The translations under genes and the position numbers were made by a program. Positions 53,626 through 62,883 of a stretch of DNA of 64,000 nt are shown here, piece after piece; the stretch's first letter is position 1; each line of letters opens with the position of its first letter. This DNA comes from Extensimonas soli. Lineage in GTDB: Bacteria; Pseudomonadota; Gammaproteobacteria; Burkholderiales; Burkholderiaceae_C. The DNA lies in NCBI RefSeq assembly GCF_029211265.1, contig NZ_JARGEL010000013.1:434001-498000 (forward strand), read 5' to 3'. A model generated the notes under the pieces. It made no database searches and was not told where the DNA came from. It saw nothing but the letters and a program-made list of their open reading frames with translations.

Positions 53626-56590
53626 ACGCACTCAGCCCCGAAATCTCGCGCCCTTGCGCGAGTTTGCGCAACAGCGGCGCGAGTTCGGCCATCAATTTGA
53701 GTTCGGCCTGGGTGCGCGCCTTCCAGCCGAGATTCTGCGCGGCGAAGAGTTCAGACAGGCGCTCGCCGTCGAAGATGCGCCGGCGCAGCACTTCGTCCAC
53801 GAAGGCTTGCAGCGCGGGCGCGGGCAGGCCGTGGCGCGCGGCCAGTTCGGCGAGTTCACGGGTTTTTTTCTCGGCCTTGAAGCGCTCGAAGCCGGCGCGG
53901 ATGGCGTTTTCGTCGAGCGCCTCACCGACGGGCAGGCTGCGGATGTAGTCGGCGAGGTCGTCGCGCTCGTCGAGGAATTTGGCGTCGGACTGGATCAGGC
54001 CGATGAGCTGCTCGCGGTTCAGCGTGAGCTTGCCGGGCTTTTGCCCGGTGAGCCGGGCGATGAGCGCCATGATGTAGTCGTAGTCAATGACGGCGCTGGC
54101 AAAGAGCACGAATTCGAAGTCGAGCTGCTGCACCTCGGGCGGGGCGGTGTCCTGGCTCTGCTTTTGGCGCAGCTGGCGCGCGGTTTCGAGGTAGTGGGCG
54201 CGAAAGCTCTGCTGCGTGTCGGGCGGGATGATGGCCTCGATCTGGATTTTTTGCTCGGGCTCCAGGTCGGTGTATTGGTCGAGCTGGGTTTTGAGGCGCT
54301 GCACTTCCTTGAACAGGCTGATGAATTGGGCGCGCGCGGCGTCGCCCTTGAGGTTGGGCACGGCCTCGGGCGTGGGCTCCAGCCCCTGCGAGCGCAAAAA
54401 TTCGGCGAGCTGCTGCGTGGCGGCCTGCAGTTTTTCGATGACCTGGGGCGCGGGTTCGACGAGCCAGATTTCGCGCGGGTTGTCGATTTTTTCGCCCGAG
54501 AAGAGCGCGATGGCTTCTTCGACCGGCCCCTGCTGCTGGCGAAAGTCGAGGATGTTGCCGTAGGGCTTGCTGTCGTTCAAGACGCGGTTGGTGCGCGAAA
54601 ACGCCTGGATCAGGCCGTGGTACTTGAGGTTTTTGTCCACGTACAGGGTGTTGAGGTACTTGGAGTCGAAACCGGTGAGCAGCATGTCCACGACGAGGGT
54701 GATGTCGATCTTTTGCGCGGCCGGCAGGTCGGCGTTGGGCCACTGCTGGTCTTTGATGCGCTTTTGCACGTCCTGATAGTAGAGATCGAAGTCGGCCAGG
54801 CGGTGGTTGGTGCCAAAGCGCGCGTTGTAGTCGGCGATGATGCGCGTGAGCGCGGCTTTTTTGCCTTCGGGGTCTTGCTGGTTGTCGGCCTTTTCTTGCG
54901 GCAGGTCTTCCTGAATCTGCGCCACGTCTTTGTTGCCTTCGGCAGGCGGCGAGAACACGCAGGCGATGTGGAGCGGTTTGAAGTCGGGGTCTTGCGCCTG
55001 CCGTTCGGCCTGGATGCGCCCGAAGGTCTCGAAGTATTCGATGGCGTCGTTGATGCTGGCGGTGGCGAGCACGGCGTTGAACTTGCGGCCATTGGTGGCG
55101 GCGTCGTGCTTGGCGAGGATGGTTTCGACCACCTTTTGCTTGGTCAGCGCCTCGCCGGGCTTGGGCGCATGCTGGCCCTCGGGCTTGTAGTAATCGACGT
55201 GAAACCTGAGGACGTTGTGGTCTTCGATGGCGTGTGTGATGGTGTATTGGTGCAGGCAGCGCTGGAAGATATCCTCGGTGGTGCGGTAGCGGGCCTCCTG
55301 GCCTTCGATCTGCTGATAACTGGCGTTCTGCTCGAAGATGGGCGTGCCGGTGAAGCCGAAGAGCTGCGCGTTGGGGAAGAATTCCTTGATGGCCTTGTGG
55401 TTCTCGCCAAACTGCGAGCGGTGGCATTCGTCGAAGATGAACACCATGCGCCGCTTGCGCAGCGGTTCGAGCCGCGCTTTGTAGTTGCGCTTGGCATTGT
55501 TGGCAGATGAGGGGTCGAGCGCGAGGCCGAGCTTCTGGATGGTGGTGACGATGACCTTGTCGGCGTAGTCGTCCGAGAGCAGGCGGCGCACCAGGGTTTC
55601 GGTGTTGGTGTTCTCTTCGACGCAGCCTTCCTGAAAGCGGTTGAATTCCTCGCGCGTCTGGCGGTCGAGGTCTTTGCGGTCGACCACGAACAGGCATTTG
55701 TCGATGTCGGGGTTGTCTTTGAGCAGCGTGGACGCCTTGAACGAGGTGAGCGTCTTGCCCGAGCCGGTGGTGTGCCAGATGTAGCCGTTGCCGCAGTTCT
55801 GGTGGATGCAGTCCACGATGGCCTTGACGGCATAGATCTGGTAGGGCCGCATCATCAGGAGCTTTTGCTCGCTGGCCACCAGCACCATGTAGCGGCTGAT
55901 CATTTCGCCGAGCGTGCATTTGGCGAGGAATTTGGCGGCGAAGGCGTCGAGCTGGGTGATCTTTTTGTTGTCGGGGGCGGCAAACTGGTAGATGGGCAAA
56001 AAGCGCTCGTCGGCGTTGAAGCTGAAGTGCCGGGCGTTGTTGTTGGCGAAGTACCAGGTATCCGCGCGGTTGCTGACGATGAAGAGCTGGATGAAGGCGA
56101 GCAGCGTATTGGCGTAGCCGTTGCCGGGGTCGTTTTTGTAATCGACGATTTGCTCTATGGCGCGGCGCGGGCTGACGGCCAGCGTCTTCAGCTCGATCTG
56201 CACCACCGGCACGCCGTTGATGAGCAGGATCACGTCGTAGCGGTGGTGGCTGCTGTGGGTGTTGATGCGCAGCTGGTGGATGACTTCGAAGTCGTTCTTG
56301 CACCAGTCCTTGATATTGACCAGCGTGTAGTTGAGCGGCGTGCCGTCGTCGCGCTCGAAGCTGTTGATGCTGCGCAGGGTCTGGGAGGCGCTGTAGACGT
56401 CGGGGGTGACGATGCTATCGAGCAGGCGGGCGAATTCGCCGTCGCTGAGTTTGACGCGGTTGAGCGCCTCGAATTTGGCGCGAAAGTTGGCTTCCAGCGC
56501 GGCGCGGTCGCGGATGTCGGGGCGATAGGTGTATTTGAGGTCGCCGAGCGTGGCGATGAACGCTTGCTCGATTTGCTGTTCAGTGGTCAT
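53615..56590 (-). CDS. hsdR: Type I restriction endonuclease HsdR
   Basis: 991 aa, full length. A PD-(D/E)xK nuclease sits in the N-terminal third, with ELK in VQIELKTL (about 128-132). The helicase motor has Walker A HTTGSGKTLTSFKA (about 275-288), DECH-type FDECHRSQFG (about 384) and later motifs such as TGFDSKYLNTLYVDKNLKYHGLIQAFSRTNR (about 640-670). It translocates and cuts unmodified DNA with HsdM and HsdS. First gene of the operon. The hemH gene ends 155 bp upstream on the same strand. Confidence 0.94.
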   Translation of the reverse strand: MTTEQQIEQAFIATLGDLKYTYRPDIRDRAALEANFRAKFEALNRVKLSDGEFARLLDSIVTPDVYSASQTLRSINSFERDDGTPLNYTLVNIKDWCKNDFEVIHQLRINTHSSHHRYDVILLINGVPVVQIELKTLAVSPRRAIEQIVDYKNDPGNGYANTLLAFIQLFIVSNRADTWYFANNNARHFSFNADERFLPIYQFAAPDNKKITQLDAFAAKFLAKCTLGEMISRYMVLVASEQKLLMMRPYQIYAVKAIVDCIHQNCGNGYIWHTTGSGKTLTSFKASTLLKDNPDIDKCLFVVDRKDLDRQTREEFNRFQEGCVEENTNTETLVRRLLSDDYADKVIVTTIQKLGLALDPSSANNAKRNYKARLEPLRKRRMVFIFDECHRSQFGENHKAIKEFFPNAQLFGFTGTPIFEQNASYQQIEGQEARYRTTEDIFQRCLHQYTITHAIEDHNVLRFHVDYYKPEGQHAPKPGEALTKQKVVETILAKHDAATNGRKFNAVLATASINDAIEYFETFGRIQAERQAQDPDFKPLHIACVFSPPAEGNKDVAQIQEDLPQEKADNQQDPEGKKAALTRIIADYNARFGTNHRLADFDLYYQDVQKRIKDQQWPNADLPAAQKIDITLVVDMLLTGFDSKYLNTLYVDKNLKYHGLIQAFSRTNRVLNDSKPYGNILDFRQQQGPVEEAIALFSGEKIDNPREIWLVEPAPQVIEKLQAATQQLAEFLRSQGLEPTPEAVPNLKGDAARAQFISLFKEVQRLKTQLDQYTDLEPEQKIQIEAIIPPDTQQSFRAHYLETARQLRQKQSQDTAPPEVQQLDFEFVLFASAVIDYDYIMALIARLTGQKPGKLTLNREQLIGLIQSDAKFLDERDDLADYIRSLPVGEALDENAIRAGFERFKAEKKTRELAELAARHGLPAPALQAFVDEVLRRRIFDGERLSELFAAQNLGWKARTQAELKLMAELAPLLRKLAQGREISGLSAYEQ

Positions 56591-56701
56591 GGGCGGTCAT
56601 GGCGTAATCCTGCGCACAGGCCCGCATTGTCCCGCGTGGCCGGCGCCGCTTGGGCGCTTGCCGTAAATTTTGAGTCAAATTGGCACTTTGCCCTTATCTG
56701 T

Positions 56702-56718
56702 CAAGCGCTAGCAGCTAT
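56702..56718 (+). repeat. Short dispersed motif, reference copy
   Basis: CAAGCGCTAGCAGCTAT, the exact form from which the other copies differ. Lies in the gap between hsdR and hemH, a rather AT-rich stretch (56591-56744) in which I see no other feature. Confidence 0.5.
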
Positions 56719-56744
56719 CAATACATTAGCGAGAAGGCCGTTTT

Positions 56745-57875
56745 TCAAGGCTTGCCAGCGCAAGGCCCTTCGGGGGCGCCTCCGGCGCGGGCGTGCGCGC
56801 GGGACTGGGCTTGGTGTTCGGCGTCTGGCGCTTGCGTGGGCCAGCCGCTCAGGTGCTGCTCGGCGATCTGGCCGAGGGCGGCGATCCAGGGCGGGCTGTC
56901 GTTGAGGCAGGGGATGTAGTGGAATTCCTGGCCGCCGGCCTGCAGGAAGGCGGCGCGCGCTTCCTGGTTGATTTCTTCGAGCGTCTCGAGGCAGTCGCTG
57001 GTGAAGCCGGGGCACAGCACATCGACGCGGCGCACGCCGCCTTGCGCGAGTGCGATCAGCGTGGGCTCGGTGGCGGGTTCGAGCCAGCGCGCGCGGCCAA
57101 AGCGCGATTGGAAGGTGACTTGGTACTGCTCGGCGCGCAGCGCGAGGCGCTCGGCCAGCAGCCGCGCGGTCTTGCGCGCTTCGCAGTGGTAGGGGTCGCC
57201 CAGGTGCAGCGTGCGCTCGGGCACGCCGTGAAAGCTCAACACGAGTTTTTCGCCGCGGCCTTCTCTTTTCCAGTGCGCTTCGACCTGGCGCGCGAGCGCT
57301 TCGATGTAGGCAGGGTGGTCGTGGTAGTGCTGCACCAGGCGCAGCTCGGGCACCCAGCGCGTGCGCGCGGCCCAGGCGTGCACGGCGTCGAACACGCTGG
57401 CCGTGGTGCTGCCCGCGTACTGCGGGTACAGCGGCAAGATCAGGATGCGCGTGGCGCCTTCGGCCTTGAGTGCGTCGAGCTGGCTGGCAATCGAGGGGTT
57501 GCCGTAGCGCATCGCCGCGCGCACCAGTACCTGGCTGCTGCGCTCGCCCAGCCAGCCGCGCAGCAGCGTGGCCTGCTTGTCTGACCACACGCGCAGTGGC
57601 GAGCCCTCGGGCGTCCAGATGCTCGCGTATTTGGCGGCCGACTTGGCCGGCCGCGTGCGCAGGATGATGCTGTGCAGGATGGGCCACCAGACGAAGCGCG
57701 GAATCTCGACCACGCGCGGGTCGCTCAAGAATTGCGCAAGGTAGCGCCGCACCGCGGGCGCCGTGGGCGCGTCGGGCGTGCCCAGGTTGCACAGCAAAAC
57801 GGCCGTGCGCGCAGCCTGGCCGTGGGTGTAAGCAGGTTCGGGTTGAAAGCGTGCCATGCGGGTATTTTGTGGCAT
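56745..57875 (-). CDS. hemH: Ferrochelatase
   Basis: 376 aa; ATG at 57875 or 57857 are both possible starts. It inserts Fe2+ into protoporphyrin IX, the last step of haem synthesis. Landmarks are TAVLLCNLGTPDAPTAPAVRRYLAQFLSDPRVVEIPR (about 25-60), the active site VLSFHGVPERTLHLGDPYHCE (about 208-228, His213 in the conserved SFHG) and CPGFTSDCLETLEEINQEAR (about 284) with Glu in the metal path. The membrane-binding lip is short. The C-terminal 25 residues are extended and hydrophilic. Haem supply fits the globin and cytochrome genes in the window. Confidence 0.93.
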   Translation of the reverse strand: MPQNTRMARFQPEPAYTHGQAARTAVLLCNLGTPDAPTAPAVRRYLAQFLSDPRVVEIPRFVWWPILHSIILRTRPAKSAAKYASIWTPEGSPLRVWSDKQATLLRGWLGERSSQVLVRAAMRYGNPSIASQLDALKAEGATRILILPLYPQYAGSTTASVFDAVHAWAARTRWVPELRLVQHYHDHPAYIEALARQVEAHWKREGRGEKLVLSFHGVPERTLHLGDPYHCEARKTARLLAERLALRAEQYQVTFQSRFGRARWLEPATEPTLIALAQGGVRRVDVLCPGFTSDCLETLEEINQEARAAFLQAGGQEFHYIPCLNDSPPWIAALGQIAEQHLSGWPTQAPDAEHQAQSRAHARAGGAPEGPCAGKP

Positions 57876-57968
57876 GGCGCGCCGGGCCCAGCCGCGGGGC
57901 GGGTAATGGCCTTGCGCTGCCTGGGTTTGGGCGGGCAGGGCCGGTGTGGTGCGGGGAGCAGGCTGCGC

Positions 57969-59303
57969 TCAGCGCATCTCGAACAATTCCTGGTGAAAGT
58001 CGTCGGGCGCAAGCCCGCGCTCCGTGAAGCCGCTGCGCAGCGCTGCACCGAAGCCCGCCGGGCCGCAGAACCAGATGCTGGCGTTTTGCCAGTCGGGCAC
58101 GGTTTGGCAGATGCGCTCGGCGTCCAGCCGGCCGTCGCGCGGGCTGATCAGGATGTGCAGCTGCACCTGGGCGGCTGCTGCGGCCTGGCGCAGTTTGGCC
58201 AAAAAGTTCTCATCGGGCGCGCTGGTGCTGTAAAAAAGGTCCACGGTCTTGGTGCGCAGCGCGGGCGCGTCGGCCAGCGCCAGCAGCCGGGCGATGAAGG
58301 GCGTGACGCCTATGCCGCCCGCGACCCAGATCTGGCGCGGGTGGCTGCACTCGAATTTGAAGCGTCCGTAAGGCCCTTCGACCTTGACCACGTCGCCCAC
58401 TTTCACGGTGTCTGGCAGCTTGCTGGTGTAGTCACCCAGACCTTTGATGAGGAACACCAGCCGGCCGTCGCCGCGCCAGCTCGAGGAGATGGTGAAGGGG
58501 TGCGCGCCTTCGGCGTCGTCGAAGGTCACGAAGGCAAACTGCCCGGCCTCGTGCCCGGCCCAGCGGTCTTTGAGCTGGATGGCCACCTGCAGCACCTGGT
58601 TGTCGGTGTGGCGCACGAGCTGCGCCACCTCGCCCACGGCCCGGCGGCGTAGCCCCACGCGGCGCAGCAGCGAGACGCAGGCGGCCACCGTGCCGCCCGC
58701 CATGAGCAGCGCCATCACGGGCCCGAGCGGCGAGCGCCAAAAGCCCGTGTCGAGCAAGATGAGGCCGTGGAACACCAGCACCAGATAGACCACGGCCATC
58801 AGCCGGTGCGTTTGGTAGAAATAGCGGTACGGAAAGCGCTTGACCAGCGCCAGCCCGATCAGGATCACGGCCGCGTAAAACGCCCATTCGCCCAGCGACT
58901 CGGCCAGGTGGCGCTGTGCCTGCATCCAGCGCAGCAACTCGCTGGCCGGCTCAGGCCGCGGCTGGCGTGCGGGCCGCTCCAGCAGGCCCCAGCCGACCAG
59001 CCACTTCGGCGCCTTGGCCCAGAGCCAGTGCAGCACGGCCACCACCAGCGCGGTGATGCCCAGCCACTTGTGCAGCCGGTAGGTTTTGTCCAGCCCGCCC
59101 AGAAAGGGCTCTATGCGCACGGGCCGCAGTGCAAGCATCATGCCCACGCTCATCACGCCCAGGGCCACGATGCCCGTGCCCTGCACGAGCGAGCCGCGCA
59201 GGCCGAAAAAGCTGTAAGGCTGCACGAGCAGCGGGTCGGCAATGAGCCACAGCGCCAGCAAAATCAGCAGCACGGCGGCGTACAGGCGTTGGATGTTCTT
59301 CAT
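57969..59303 (-). CDS. Ferric-reductase-like transmembrane flavoprotein (ferredoxin reductase family)
   Basis: 444 aa from ATG at 59303, preceded by AAGGAG. Five or six membrane spans (from LYAAVLLILLALWLIADPL to VMALLMAGGTVAACVSLL) with conserved His in LHKWLGITALVVAVLHWLW and YQTHRLMAVVYLVLVFHGLIL fit a haem-binding ferric reductase-like domain. The cytoplasmic part has FAD motif HPFTISSSWRG (about 272) and NAD(P) motif VAGGIGVTPFIARLLAL (about 335) and ends IWFCGPAGFGAALR. It passes electrons across the membrane from NAD(P)H to a metal or quinone acceptor. Stands alone, divergent from the HAD gene. Confidence 0.87.
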   Translation of the reverse strand: MKNIQRLYAAVLLILLALWLIADPLLVQPYSFFGLRGSLVQGTGIVALGVMSVGMMLALRPVRIEPFLGGLDKTYRLHKWLGITALVVAVLHWLWAKAPKWLVGWGLLERPARQPRPEPASELLRWMQAQRHLAESLGEWAFYAAVILIGLALVKRFPYRYFYQTHRLMAVVYLVLVFHGLILLDTGFWRSPLGPVMALLMAGGTVAACVSLLRRVGLRRRAVGEVAQLVRHTDNQVLQVAIQLKDRWAGHEAGQFAFVTFDDAEGAHPFTISSSWRGDGRLVFLIKGLGDYTSKLPDTVKVGDVVKVEGPYGRFKFECSHPRQIWVAGGIGVTPFIARLLALADAPALRTKTVDLFYSTSAPDENFLAKLRQAAAAAQVQLHILISPRDGRLDAERICQTVPDWQNASIWFCGPAGFGAALRSGFTERGLAPDDFHQELFEMR

Positions 59304-59513
59304 GGCAACTCCTTGATGGCAAGGCAAAGGATACGCCGTGGGCATGAAGCGAATCTGAAGCTGCGGCAAAGAAATGGCTGCTTCCATTGCGGTAGCGCCG
59401 CGGCTCGCGTTGGTGCAGTCCCGGCGTCCGTCGCTATGGCGCCGGCAAGGGCAAAGGCGCTGTTGCTGCGCCGGCGGCTGCGTTATCCTCCGCCTGCCCC
59501 AGCCTGTCCGCCC

Positions 59514-60263
59514 ATGCCTGCCGCCCTCGACCCTTCCCGCATCCGCGCCGTCTCGCTCGACCTCGACGACACCCTCTGGCCCGTGGCGCCCACCATCGCG
59601 GGGGCCGAGGCGGCGCTGCGCGCCTGGCTCGCCGAACATGCGCCGGCCACCGCCGCGCTGCACGCGCGCCCTGCGGCCGCGCAAGCCTTGCGCGCGCAGG
59701 TGGAGCAGGATCGCCCCGACCTGCGCCACGACCTCGGCGGCCTGCGGCGCGAGACTTTGCGCCGCGCTTTTCTGGCCGCGGGCGATGACTCGGCCCTGGC
59801 CGAGCCGGCCTTCGAGGTGTTTTACCTGGCGCGCCAGCGCGTGCAGCTTTACGACGATGCGCATGCGGCGCTGGAATTCTTGTCGGCGCGCTTTGCCGTC
59901 GTTGCGGTGTCGAACGGCAACGCCGACGTGCACCGCACGGGCGTGGGCCGGCACTTTCGTGCAGCCATCGCCGCGGGAACGGTGGGCGTGGCCAAGCCCG
60001 ATGCGCGCATCTTCCACGCCGCCGCGCAGGCGCTGGACGTGCCGCCCGCCGCCGTGCTGCACGTGGGCGACGACGCCACGCTGGACGCACTCGGCGCCTT
60101 GCGCGCGGGCATGCAGGCGGTGTGGCTCAACCGCAGCGGCGCACCCTGGCCGCACGGCCCCGAGCACGCGCCGCACGCCAGCGTGCCCGACCTGACGGCG
60201 CTGTGCCGGCTGCTCGCGGGGGTGCCCGTGGCGGTGCCAGCGCTCCACGGTGTTTCGTCCTGA
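59514..60263 (+). CDS. HAD-superfamily hydrolase
   Basis: 249 aa from ATG at 59514. HAD motif I is LDLDDTLWP (residues 15-23), motif II lies in VVAVSNGNADV (about 127), motif III Lys in GVAKPDARIF (about 158) and motif IV in VLHVGDDATLDALGALRAGM (about 184). The cap is helical (C1), in the range of small-molecule phosphatases such as YjjG/HAD-IA. The gene overlaps the ORF but not the repeat at 60271-60345, just after its stop. Substrate unknown. Confidence 0.85.
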   Translation: MPAALDPSRIRAVSLDLDDTLWPVAPTIAGAEAALRAWLAEHAPATAALHARPAAAQALRAQVEQDRPDLRHDLGGLRRETLRRAFLAAGDDSALAEPAFEVFYLARQRVQLYDDAHAALEFLSARFAVVAVSNGNADVHRTGVGRHFRAAIAAGTVGVAKPDARIFHAAAQALDVPPAAVLHVGDDATLDALGALRAGMQAVWLNRSGAPWPHGPEHAPHASVPDLTALCRLLAGVPVAVPALHGVSS

Positions 60264-60270
60264 TTTCTGG

Positions 60271-60345
60271 ACTTACGCAAACAAGGATGCAATAAAGTGT
60301 TTTGCCATGGGGCGAGCGCCTTGCCTGAGCCCGATTTGCGTAAGT
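60271..60345 (+). repeat. 75-bp palindromic-ended element (family B), copy 2
   Basis: Ends ACTTACGCAAA and TTTGCGTAAGT are a perfect 11-bp inverted repeat. Same length as the copy at 42409-42483. Lies 7 bp after the HAD stop and ends 36 bp before the DUF2189 start. Confidence 0.8.
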
Positions 60346-60381
60346 CGTGTTTATTTTTGCCCCGTTTGCAATGAGGTCGCC

Positions 60382-61236
60382 ATGCCTTTGTTCCACCCGC
60401 CTCCTTTGCCCGCCGTGCGCACCATTGGCTGGATGCAGCCATTGCAGTGGCTCGCGCTCGGCTGGCGCGACATGGCGCGTGCGGGCTGGGTGAGCTTTGC
60501 GCACGGGCTGGCGCTGGCTTTGTTCGGCGCGCTCATCGTGGCCGTGGCGCACGACCGTTTTTGGCTGCTGGCCGGGGCCTTGTCGGGCTTCTTGCTCGTC
60601 GCGCCCATGCTGGCAACCAGCCTTTATGCGCTGAGCCGCGCGCTCGAGCGGGGCGAGCCGGCCCACTTTGCCACCGTGCGCGCGATCTGGCTGAGCTGGC
60701 AGCGCAGCCACCGCGGCGTGTGGGATGGCAGTTACTGGTGCCTGGTGCGCTTCGGTATTTTGCTGTCGCTCGCGGCTACGGGCTGGGTGCTGGTTTCGGC
60801 GGCGCTCATCACTTTGCTGGCGCCTGTGCCCATACACACGCCCATGGACTTCATGCGCCACGTGGTGCTCGCACCCGATGGCACGCTGTTTGCGCTCTGG
60901 CTTGCGCTCGGCAGCCTGCTCGCGGCGCCGATTTTTGCCTCCAGCGTGGTGTCCATGCCGCTGCTGCTCGACCGCCGCGCGAGCCTGCCGCAGGCCGTGC
61001 TCACGAGCTGGCAGGTGGTGGTCGCGAACCCCGGCCCCATGGCGTTTTGGGCGGTGCTGATCGTGGGCTTCACCTTGCTTGGGATGGGCTCGCTGATGCT
61101 GGGCCTGATCGCGGTCATTCCGATGCTCGGACATGCGAGCTGGCATGCGTACCGCGATTTGGTGGATGCGTCCAGCCTGCCGCCGCGCGCTTCCTTGAAC
61201 GCTCCCGCAAACGGCGGGCAGGAGGTGCGCGCGTGA
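60382..61236 (+). CDS. DUF2189 membrane protein
   Basis: 284 aa from ATG at 60382, with ATGAGG as a weak ribosome site. About six membrane spans, including GLALALFGALIVAVAHDRFWLLAGALSGFLLVAPMLATSLYAL and AFWAVLIVGFTLLGMGSLMLGLIAVIPMLGHASW. The N-terminal RTIGWMQPLQWLALGWRDM is a DUF2189 hallmark. Function unknown; often adjacent to cytochrome or electron-transport genes in related genomes. It overlaps the DUF2788 gene by 4 bp. Confidence 0.8.
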   Translation: MPLFHPPPLPAVRTIGWMQPLQWLALGWRDMARAGWVSFAHGLALALFGALIVAVAHDRFWLLAGALSGFLLVAPMLATSLYALSRALERGEPAHFATVRAIWLSWQRSHRGVWDGSYWCLVRFGILLSLAATGWVLVSAALITLLAPVPIHTPMDFMRHVVLAPDGTLFALWLALGSLLAAPIFASSVVSMPLLLDRRASLPQAVLTSWQVVVANPGPMAFWAVLIVGFTLLGMGSLMLGLIAVIPMLGHASWHAYRDLVDASSLPPRASLNAPANGGQEVRA

Positions 61237-61445
61237 TCTTTGGCTATACCGAGGAGCAGCTCGCGAGCTTCTTCCTCACCTACGGGGTGGGGGCGTTCAT
61301 CCTGTTCATGCTGTTCATCATCGGCCACCTGGCCTGGGAGTCCAAGGCCGGGCGCTTTGGCACGTTCGTGCTGTTTCTGGGGCTGGGCCTGGGTTTCGTC
61401 GGCTTTGTGGCCAAGTTCATCATTCAGTGGTGGTTTCAGCGCTAA
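61233..61445 (+). CDS. DUF2788 small membrane protein
   Basis: 70 aa from GTG at 61233, with GGAGG at 61221-61225. Two membrane helices (SFFLTYGVGAFILFMLFIIGHLAW and FVLFLGLGLGFVGFVAKFIIQWW). This is the typical DUF2788 size and form. The GTGA overlap with the DUF2189 stop suggests coupled translation. Its last 26 bp overlap the end of the convergent hpnE gene. Function unknown. Confidence 0.78.
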   Translation: MIFGYTEEQLASFFLTYGVGAFILFMLFIIGHLAWESKAGRFGTFVLFLGLGLGFVGFVAKFIIQWWFQR

Positions 61446-62883
61446 CTCCATGCAAGCACGCAACGGCTTGCCGCCCCGCCGCCGTGCCGCTGCGCACAGC
61501 CCCTTCGAGCGTGGCGGGGTAGGGGCCTGCAACGTAGTCCCCGCAGGCCCACAAGCCCGGCAGCACGCACGCGGGCGGGCGCTGCAAGGCGGGCGTGCAG
61601 GCGAAGGTGGCGCGTTTTTCGACCACAGTCTGCACGGCGTGCAGCGGGCCCGGCAGGAGGTGTGCGAGTTGCGCCTGCGCCTGTGCGAGCACTTGCCGTT
61701 CCATTTCAACGCGCGTGGTGTCGGACGTGTCCGCCGCGCTCACGACGAAAGCCAGCAAGCCCGGCGGCCCGCCGAGCGCGCCGCGGTCGAACACGAACTG
61801 CGCGGGCTGCGCGGCGCTGCTGCGCAGGGCGAGCAGCGGCTGCGGCAGCACGCCCCGGCCGGTGGTGCGCGCGGATGCGGTGGATACAAATTTGCCGTCC
61901 GGCGCGGTGCATTGCGCATACACGGTAGCGATGGCGGTGTGGCGCAGCGCCTGCGCGCAGGCTGCCCAGGCGTGCAGCGCGGGGCGCTCGGCGGCGGGGG
62001 CCGTGTCCGCACAAGCATGCACGAGCCGCGCCGCCGCGCCCGCCGAGGTGGCCAGCACCACGGCGTCGAAGCGTTCGCCGTCGAGCAGCCAGCCTGCGGC
62101 CACGCTGGCACCCATGCCGCTTGCATCCTCGCGCACGAGCCGCTGCACGCGCCGCCCCGTGTGCAGCGCGCCGCCGTGCGCGCGCAGCCAGCGCGCCGCG
62201 GGCTCGGGGAACAGGCTGCCGAGGTCGGTGCGCGGCAGCAGCAGGTGCGAGCCGCCGCGGCCGCCCAGCAGGCTGTCGTGCAGCACGCGCAAAAACACTG
62301 CGCCGCTGGCTTCGTGCACGGGCGTGTTGAGCGCCGACACGCACAGCGGTGCGATGAAGTCTTCCCGCAGCTGCTGCGGCAGCCCTGCGCACAGCTGCGC
62401 CACCGTGGCGTGCGGCGCGCAGGCAAAACCGCGGCGCTGCCACGCGGCGGCCAGGCGCAGCAGCGCCCACTTGTCGCGCCAGCGCCAGCCGCGCGCCGTG
62501 GCGATGCCCGCGAGCGCGTCCCAGGGCGGCGGCAGGTCGGGCAGCTGCAGGCCGCTGCCGTCGGCAAAGCGCAGCGCGAGCGGCAGGCGCAGCAGTGCGG
62601 ATTCGGGCGCCACGCCCACGAGGCGCATGAGGCGCAGGCACTCGCCGTAGGCGCCGATCAGAATGTGCTGGCCGTTGTCCAGCGGCCAGCCTGGGTTTTT
62701 GGGGTCAAATAGGGATCTAGCCCTTCCACCGATTGCCTGAGCAGCTTCCAGAACGATAGCTTCATGCCCGGCCTGCGCCACGGCCAGGGCCGCGGCCATG
62801 CCGGCCCAGCCGGCGCCGACGATGGCAATCTTGCGGCGCACGGGCTTTGCGATCGGACCCACAGGCTTTGCCATCGGGCTCAC
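61420..62883 (-). CDS. hpnE: Hydroxysqualene dehydroxylase HpnE
   Basis: 487 aa flavin-dependent amine oxidase-like protein. FAD-binding IAIVGAGWAGMAAALAVAQAGHEAIVLEA (about 18-46) and GGRARSLFDPKNPGWPLDNGQHILIGAY (about 52-79), the conserved NGQH. It removes the hydroxyl of hydroxysqualene to give squalene. GTG at 62883 overlaps the hpnD stop by 4 bp; an ATG at 62874 is the alternative. An SLLGGRGGSHLLLPRTDLGSLFPEPAARWL stretch (about 205-235) is family-typical. Convergent end overlap with DUF2788. Confidence 0.9.
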   Translation of the reverse strand: MSPMAKPVGPIAKPVRRKIAIVGAGWAGMAAALAVAQAGHEAIVLEAAQAIGGRARSLFDPKNPGWPLDNGQHILIGAYGECLRLMRLVGVAPESALLRLPLALRFADGSGLQLPDLPPPWDALAGIATARGWRWRDKWALLRLAAAWQRRGFACAPHATVAQLCAGLPQQLREDFIAPLCVSALNTPVHEASGAVFLRVLHDSLLGGRGGSHLLLPRTDLGSLFPEPAARWLRAHGGALHTGRRVQRLVREDASGMGASVAAGWLLDGERFDAVVLATSAGAAARLVHACADTAPAAERPALHAWAACAQALRHTAIATVYAQCTAPDGKFVSTASARTTGRGVLPQPLLALRSSAAQPAQFVFDRGALGGPPGLLAFVVSAADTSDTTRVEMERQVLAQAQAQLAHLLPGPLHAVQTVVEKRATFACTPALQRPPACVLPGLWACGDYVAGPYPATLEGAVRSGTAAGRQAVACLHGVSAETTTE

